Below are positions 50,090 through 64,000 of a stretch of DNA of 64,000 bases, one piece after another. The DNA lies in assembly GCA_030562195.1 (NCBI GenBank), contig JAUJPP010000005.1, positions 2,046,001 through 2,110,000 of the forward strand, read 5' to 3'. This DNA comes from Nipponacmea schrenckii. Its lineage: Eukaryota > Mollusca > Gastropoda > Lottiidae. Position 1 is the first letter of the stretch. Each line of letters begins with the position of its first letter. The notes beneath the pieces were generated by a model. The model saw only the letters and a program-made list of their open reading frames with translations. It made no database searches and was not told the origin of the DNA. A program made the position numbers and the translations under genes.

Positions 50090-50390
50090 TGTGAAACAAA
50101 TGATTTGATTAGTTGATTAATTAGTTCACGGCAAGTGCTTTTGGAAGACAATTTCGACCAGTTCTGGCTTTCAAACGTTCATCATATTGTAGAATTGTAT
50201 AAGTGGAATAATAAGGAGTCGAGCGAGTAGACTAAATGCAGAGAAAATTCACAAATTCATTCAAAATAAAGCAAAAGTAGAAGCGAAAAGTTTGACAAAG
50301 TTCTTGAGATTCAACCAATGATAATCGTCGTTATAATTTACGGATAATGGCGTAGTCGCTACTTCCGGCGTGCAAACACAAGAAGGCCTT
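50090..50390. promoter_or_regulatory. Promoter-like segment, copy 1 (likely ZMYND8 side)
   Basis: Contains GTCACGTGATC (E-box) at 50068, then GGCAAGTGCTTTTGGAAG, AATAAAGCAAAAGTAGAAGC, GATTCAACCAATGATAATCG (CCAAT box) and GCTACTTCCGGCGT (ETS site). Most of these recur in order at 51790-52130. It lies about 1.2 kb upstream of the ZMYND8 5' exon. Confidence 0.55.
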
Positions 50391-51789
50391 GATGATAAAT
50401 GTCTAATTTAGTATTTTTAACCCTTTCAGATGCCCCAGATTGTGTAAGGGTGGGATCCAAGGGGGCACCAAGTTAGAATTAAGCCTTTGTCAGTCCAGTT
50501 GGTTTGCAGTGACTTCGTACTAAATAAAAGATGAACGTTTTGATATGGCATTCGCCGTTTTGCTCTAGGCCTAGTCTATTCCTCAAAGTAGTTAGAATTG
50601 AGTTCTCTTTAGCCTCGGGGCCTCTGGTTTTTTTTTCAAATTTAACAGGGGAGGGACCCCAGCTCATAGAAGTATAGTTGCCCCGGTCAATAGGCCCACC
50701 CGCAGCGAAAATCCGAGCCGCATCTCAAGCATCGGGGCCTTGGCCTAGACGTCTTTGTTGAGTTTGAATAAGGCCTACCCCTACCGAGATACCAATTATT
50801 TAACTGTTGTCTGATTTATTCAAGGCGAGTATAAGATTTACCTCCCTTTAATAGTAACTGGACATACTATGGAAAGGGCTTTTCAAATAAAAATAGCTGC
50901 TACATTTATAATTTAATTGCATGGTACAAACAGAAAGTCGAAACTTGCAGATGACAACGGACAAGTTAGATTATTATATCAACCACATGTATAGGCCTAC
51001 TACTACTCCTGAGCTAACACAACGTTTCAACAATTTACATTACCACCACCAGGTGAAATTATAGCCTGCTGTTCACTCTTAACAGAGGTCTCATCATGAA
51101 AAAAATCGTTTGCAATTCCACATATCTATGGATAAAAGTGGCGATATTTAGGAAAGATAAAAAGCCCCACCCCACCCGTCTAAAAAAACAGTAGGCCTAT
51201 AACACGCCCTTACACACAACAAGACGTCAAGTCCTTGATATCAGCATTAGCTGAGAAGGACGTTTACAAGTCATTTCCACCAGACCAGCAAGACGTTGAT
51301 AAGAATGAATAGTGCTTAGTGTAGAACAATAGAAATTTAAACTCGTAAACTCTTGTCAGTCAGAGATACTATGATTACACCCCCCCCCCCTTTTCTATCC
51401 CTTTCTCCCATCCTTTTATGTTATTTCTAGAGCATTCTACTAAAATTATTACATTTTTACATAAAATATAGAGTATCAACGCTAAAGAAATTGTAATTTT
51501 GGGCGTTTGATGGGCGTTTGAAGCTAATTGGGTCTAATTTAATTTATCTCTTATTAATAAGAATGAATTCAATTTCGTTTTATTCTTGCTTTGGTCTCAT
51601 AGGAGTAGCCTACTTTTCACAAGCAATATCTCTTGTAGCCAAATGCAATAGAAGGGAGGTAAAAACAATTTTTTGGCAATAAATCAGACCACAAATATAT
51701 GCTCTATTTTTAAATATTAACACAGCTAATAGGCAATTCCAATTGAAGGGAGGTAAATACATTTTTGTTCTCAAACTAATCAGACTACA
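50391..51789. other. Spacer between the two promoter-like copies
   Basis: About 1.4 kb with no exon I can support. It contains a degenerate copy of the 69-bp repeat at 51000-51060 (CACAACGTTTCAACAATTTA), a C-run near 51380, and a local repeat AAGGGAGGTAAA (51653 and 51745). Confidence 0.6.
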
Positions 51790-52130
51790 ATTGAATACTT
51801 AAACCAAATAATTTGATCAGTTGATTAATTGCTTATATAACGGCAAGTGCTTTCGGAAGTTAATTCTAGCCATTCGAGGCTTGAAAAATTTAAAATGTTC
51901 CAGATCAATATAAATGGAATACTATGGAAGCGATCCAGTTAATAAATACACAGAAATTTCATAAAATTGTGCCAAATAAAGCAAAAGTAAAAGTGGAAAT
52001 TTTGACAGTTGCCATCAAGCTCCACCCACTCGTGGGATTCAACCAATGAAAATCGTCGATATAATTTTATTAGGTGAGAAAGTAACGGGATCGAGGCTAC
52101 TCGCCACTTCCGGCGTCTCCACTCAAGAAG
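51790..52130 (+). promoter_or_regulatory. Promoter-like segment, copy 2 (TRAM1 promoter)
   Basis: Immediately precedes the TRAM1 start (52160). It repeats the order of copy 1: ACGGCAAGTGCTTTCGGAAG, AAATAAAGCAAAAGTAAAAG, GATTCAACCAATGAAAATCG, GCCACTTCCGGCGTC and ACTCAAGAAG. A CCAAT box and an ETS motif are typical of TATA-less housekeeping promoters. Confidence 0.65.
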
Positions 52131-52159
52131 CCACGTCGGTGATTTCCTCAGACACGAAA

Positions 52160-59374
<7,215 letters not shown>

Positions 59375-60987
59375 TTTAGTTGTATATATCTACAATTTGT
59401 TTGTTACAGACTTGGTGATTGGTTCATTTTAATTTCTTATTGTCCATTGTTATATTGTATTTGATTGGTCCATGTCTGCCTATGTGACAATTACTCATGT
59501 ATTTGCTTTTGGTCAGCTGTCGTCTTTTAAGTTTCTAAAAAAGAAATTTTTGAAGTTGCAAATCCCATTGCTGGATGGGCGTTTAGGCTCATCATATCAT
59601 TGTCATTATTAGCTATGTGAACACTCTAAAGGTTTTACTTAACTTCATGTGTTGAAGGTGCTTTTTGTTATGTATCTGCCAAGCTTGTTGAACTTGCCCA
59701 CCTAAAATAAATTTCACACGATCGATCAAGACACTTAAATATTCAATTTTATTTCTGAAAAAATTGGTGAATCAGTTTTAATAGGTTCACACGATTTTTT
59801 CTGCATTGAATGAGATAAAAGAACTAAAAAAAAAATTTAAATAAATTAAATTTAGATTAGCAGATGTGTTTTTCTGGTCAAGGGTGTGTTTACTGAAATA
59901 TCGTATATTTTACATACAAGACCTCTGATTGGTTGATGTTAGCGCTTGATAAATATAAACCAATCAGAACATACGTTGCAAATTTCTGATTAAACCACCC
60001 CCTTTATTTTCAGAGCTTTAAAAAAATTATAAATTTAAAAAAAAAATAGACTTGTGTTTTTGTACATAAGATCAAAATATATTTTATTAAAAATACTTTT
60101 TTTTTAGTGAGGTTGGTTCATTTTAGGCGTTAAAATTTTATTGACATTTTGAGTTTCCAAAGGTATGCGAGCTTGTTTACATCTATCCTTTGATTCAACT
60201 AGCCCATGATAATGTAATGCCAAATGTAAAAACAGTGTTACAGATGGGTGTAGGTGTATTTTTGTAATTTTAAATCATAGATTTAGTTTTATTTGTCCTA
60301 GTCATATGTTATAGAAATAAATCTTTAGAATATCCCTTAACAAATATTGTCCTGGCATGGTGTTCATGATCAATTAAATAAAAACTGTTTTTGTTTGTGT
60401 TGAGGTGAAACATGAGAAAAGGCATTACAAACTGCAGTTTTGTTTAGGATAAATGTACCTTTTTCAAAGAATTTTATTGCAAAATAGATGTTTTATATAA
60501 AAAAAATAGTAAAAAAAGGGGACCCCATTTTATTGATAAAAGTTTTTGAATAATATCTTGCTTTGGTGTCCATCAATTTTTAATCAAAATGTCAAAGTAT
60601 CTATTTGTCTCTCTCAAAATTTTCATAATAAAATTTGAAAGATATATCTGTGTTTTTTTGGACATTAAATGAATTGGGTCTATCCATTTGATCAACGTAC
60701 CTGACTCCTAGAAATGGGTAAATTATTTTCACTGAGCATGCAAGCACCCTACTGTTGGTTTGACATATTTGAGACAGGTGGAAAACTTGTGAAGATATAT
60801 TTAAATGATAAATGCTATTGTAGTGCTGTTTTCTCCGTTCTGAAGACTTGGCACCAACACTTTTACCATTCCTTAGAAGGAGGAACAGGATGGAAAAATA
60901 CAGGAATTAATTGTGGTAATGTACTCGCGTCAATCGCTACTACATATGAGTTACATCCCTTGACGTCCTTCAGCAATACAATCCAAG
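59375..60987. other. TRAM1 3' UTR and spacer to ATP5IF1
   Basis: AT-rich. Candidate polyadenylation signals (AATAAA) occur near 59707 and 60317, and ATAATAAA near 60627. A CTGATTGG / CCAATCAG pair lies at 59925-59975 (MITE-like family). The 95-codon open frame at 60714-61001 overlaps the IF1 start and has no recognisable domain; I treat it as chance. The last part should hold the IF1 promoter. Confidence 0.6.
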
Positions 60988-63265
60988 ATGGCGACGAGTA
61001 GACTAGCATGTTTGGCAAGAACTCCTCTTGTCTTTCGTTTAACAGGGTTTGTATTCATCTGATATCTTTGCCTTTGCTGTGATTATTAGCTGAATATTCA
61101 TTCTTCGTGTGCAATAAATATTTAGACCAGTGGCATTGACAAATTGATCTATCTCGTTGTTCAAAGTCAATTTCGTCATTGAAATTTTTGAGGACTTTCG
61201 CCATTTTCTTACATAAGACTGCAGCAGATGTAAGAATGACTCCAGATAATCTTATTAACTAAACGTGAAATAGTAATGATGAACTTATTTTATATTTAGA
61301 ACTCGATGTATGTCAGGTGAATATGGATCAGGCTCTGGAAAGGTAGGTATTGACATTTTTCAGAAATTTCTTTTCTTGTCCCCTTTGCCCATTTGGCCTT
61401 TGTGGCTTTGGCTTTGGATTGACATTTCTGCACCAACGAAGAAATGAAAATTCTAGAACTTGACTTCAATAATATGCACAGGCCTTACCCATAGTAGAAT
61501 AAAGGGTGCAATGCCCAATTAATACTGTTCTAATCTCTTAGATTATGGATTAAGCTTATTGTTAGGCTACTGGTATGTTAAAAAGTAAATCTTGCTCATA
61601 TAGCCTTAACTCAGACTACTGTAAGGCTACAAATTATTGCGAGATAGACATTAATGCGACCTATATGCGATCGCATTAATTTGTATCTGCATTTTGAAAT
61701 ACATATTTAAGTAATTCTGTAATTATCTCTAAATTTGAAGCTGATTAGTAATCAATGACGTTAAAAAAAAAAAAAAAGATTTTCACACTTGACTATTTAA
61801 AAACTTGATCATTGTTCATGTCTTCATTCATTAATCACTTTAGAATTTTATGATATTAAAAAATGCGACACCTATTGCAGATCGCATTAAGTTGTACTCG
61901 CATTTTAGTCTCTATACCCCATGTCGCATTAATATGTTGACGCATTAATTTCTAGCCTTACAGTATATGATTCCTCACCATAGGCATATAATGTAGTTCT
62001 ACAGTTTGGCATTGTCCATTTTCCTAATTTAGCAATAAAGATTTTGAAAAAATTATTCTCAACCATTGATGGAAATAAGAATGACAATAATTATTGGATA
62101 AAACGCACTTCTTTGATACATGGGTAAACACAATTTATACGTGTCGTCATCAAAGCTGTAGGCCTAGGTTTCAATGGAACTAGAATTTTTTCATTGATTG
62201 AGATAAAACAGCATTTCAATGCATCCTGGATACAGAATGTTTAAAACTTCAATCTATTTTTTTTTCCAGGGAGGTGGTTCAGGGGGATCTATCAGGGATG
62301 CTGGGGGTAGTTTCGGTAAAATGGAGGCTGCCCATGAAGAACAGTATTTCAGAAAGCTTGTAAGTGTATATGGTTATTTTAATATAAGGCTATGATTTAA
62401 AGTTTAGATATTTAAGACCATGAGAACGAACATTCATTAAGTTTCTAAGCCTATAATTTTAAGTAAAGAGACAACCATTATGATGGATCAAGATTTCTAT
62501 TTTAGAAGAAAAAAATGGCCGAAAATGTCTTATTTGTACATGAAATGCTTTCCATTTTATGTTTAATTTTTCCGCTGCTAGCAATATGAACAACTTAAAC
62601 AATTGAAAAGTTTTTTGAAAGATGAAATACGAAATCAAGAACAGCAAATTCAGATGCATAAGGTGACACTTCTGCTTTGCAGCCATCTTTTCTCTATGGT
62701 TGCTTGTAGGCTTAATCATTTTCTTTTATTGGCAACTTACATATGGGTAGTGAAGGAATTGCATAGGGGTAAATTTCTAAGAATTGTGCAGTTTATGAAA
62801 ATGTGTAGGTTTTAATTTTGGGCAATGCATAGTTTAAGTCTATGCTAATTTTTTTTGGGTCTGATTTGGAAATTTTATTTTAGCAAATTTTTAGAAAACT
62901 TTTACATGTTTGGACTTGTTACTGATTGCTAGGTACTCAAAAATTGAAGAAAATAATTTAGATCTTGATTGAACAAGGGTGACCGAGTCATTCAGTCCAG
63001 CCCTTGATCCAAATATTTGACATTCTTGAGTTATTTCCCTTGATTAAAGCATTTCCTTCATTAACCAGCCCTATTTAGCATGCTCATAATGTAACTTTGT
63101 AGTGACGTAACAGATCTGTCTTTTTATTTTTCTCTTCTCCTTTCTCATCCCTCTTGGTGTTGTCTAACATCCCCTCTCCATTAGCAAGCTGAACAGTTGA
63201 AGAAAATGAAGGAGCATTTAGGCCAAGAAATAGAACATCATGAGAAATCTATTAAACAACATAAG
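60988..63265 (+). CDS. ATP5IF1: ATP5IF1, mitochondrial ATP synthase inhibitor (partial, 3' end off window)
   Basis: Exons in phase: 60988-61046, 61300-61342, 62270-62359, 62582-62662 and 63185-63265. The 3' end is right of the window. Residues 1-22 ([20 protein letters not shown]) are arginine-rich and non-acidic, a mitochondrial presequence. [20 protein letters not shown] plus FRKL is the conserved inhibitory segment that inserts into the F1 catalytic interface. Two 81-bp exons, both phase 0, follow with the same pattern: [20 protein letters not shown]... and [20 protein letters not shown]... They are 13/27 identical and each aligns with the EQLAALKKHHENEISHHAKE coiled coil of bovine IF1. 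IF1 blocks reverse ATP hydrolysis at low matrix pH. Either both exons are used or they are alternatives. The start lies in a TISU-like context (CAAGATGGCGAC). Confidence 0.93.
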
Positions 63266-63299
63266 GTAACTGTCCTAATAATTGATAGCTTAGCATCAG

Positions 63300-63560
63300 T
63301 GGGTGTGTCTGTGATATGAAGAGGTGTGGTCTTGAAATCTGGGATCTAATCAGGAAATAAGGGGTATGGCTTGTGATGGATTGTGAAATAAGGGGGACGG
63401 CTAGGAAACAAATGACGTGAAAATAAGGGGAAATAAGGGGCGTGGCGTGGAATGTGATTGTGAAAAAAAGGTGTGGCTAGGAAATATGTGACGTGATCAG
63501 AGAAATAAAGGGCGTTTTCTTTACCTCAAGGGGTGTGGCAAGGAAATAAGGGGTGGAGCT
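63300..63560. repeat. Degenerate G-rich repeat in an IF1 intron
   Basis: AAATAAGGGGCGTGGC-like motifs recur eight or more times (GGAAATAAGGGGTATGGC, GAAATAAGGGGGACGGC, GGAAATAAGGGGTGG), with ATGTGACGTGA between some. From 63560 to 64000 I see no exon. Confidence 0.75.
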
Positions 63561-64000
63561 TTGTCTTCAATGAGGGCATTGAATGGTCGTTTAAGAGACT
63601 GGGTGGGTTAGAGAGGCCCAATGCTAGCTTCTTGGTGCTGAGCATTTGCATAATATGGACTTTGCTTGGAGATCTTGAAATTTGCACTTTTCTATGCCTT
63701 GTTCTTACTTAATTTTAGGCTAACTAGGCAGGCAAAGCATTTAGACGAGCAAAGCCATCTGACAAATCTCTTCTTTTAAGACGGGCATTTCATTTTTAAA
63801 AATTTAATATATTAGATTAGTAGATCCCCTTAAAATAATGTTTTTATCAACTTTTTCTTTTGTTCACTTATATGTTCTACATATCTTCAAATTTTTTATT
63901 TATTTTCAAATCTTATACTGGCATGTTTCGATATATGCACGGTACATATTGGGAGCATGAAAATATATTTATTTTTCGGGAATTCTATGGAAAAAAATTC

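Noticed and set aside
60714..61001. 95-codon frame overlapping the IF1 start
   Set aside because: Different frame from IF1, no family likeness, and ends just inside IF1 exon 1.

Overview
The window is nuclear DNA of an animal. Genes are split into short exons by GT-AG introns, intergenic DNA is AT-rich, and tandem and dispersed repeats are very abundant. The proteins are ordinary metazoan families, and the tRNA-derived short repeats and intronic satellites fit a marine lophotrochozoan. A mollusc, perhaps a gastropod, is my best guess at low confidence. Most long open frames here are satellite translations or antisense shadows. The gene models below were built by joining exons whose splice sites, phases and protein homology agree.

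Layout, left to right. (1) 119-6503, minus: two tandem FKBP11-like prolyl isomerase genes. The left one runs off the window and has lost expected active-site residues. (2) 7585-10799, minus: a Schlafen-like protein (SLFNL1 type) with an RRM-like N-terminus, a complete acidic RNase-type triad and a CaaX-like C-terminus. (3) 11623-12542, plus: GOSR2/membrin, a Golgi Qb-SNARE, head to head with (2). (4) 12543-16961: repeat-rich DNA with foldback elements. (5) 16962-30019, minus: a claudin/PMP22-like four-pass protein with a 12-kb first intron full of satellites and short interspersed repeats. (6) 32331-35287, plus: a second claudin-like four-pass gene, divergent from the first. Its first intron is a 42-bp satellite that repeats the 5' splice site about 28 times. 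(7) 36542-46230 (non-coding 5' exon near 48.8 kb), minus: ZMYND8/RACK7, a PHD-Bromo-PWWP-MYND chromatin reader. (8) 50.1-52.1 kb: a duplicated promoter-like segment. (9) 52160-59374, plus: TRAM1, with a decayed copy of its exon 3. (10) 60988-63265, plus, running off the right edge: ATP5IF1, the mitochondrial ATP synthase inhibitor, with two homologous 81-bp exons in tandem.

The genes do not form a pathway. Some share a secretory theme (FKBP11-like and TRAM1 in the ER, GOSR2 at the Golgi), probably by chance. The most interesting points are: the duplicated IF1 exons, one of which lacks the histidines of the pH sensor; the predicted prenylated and potentially nucleolytic Schlafen-like protein; the satellite made of splice donors; the decayed TRAM1 exon; the duplicated promoter; and the modular repeat families that expand differently at different loci.
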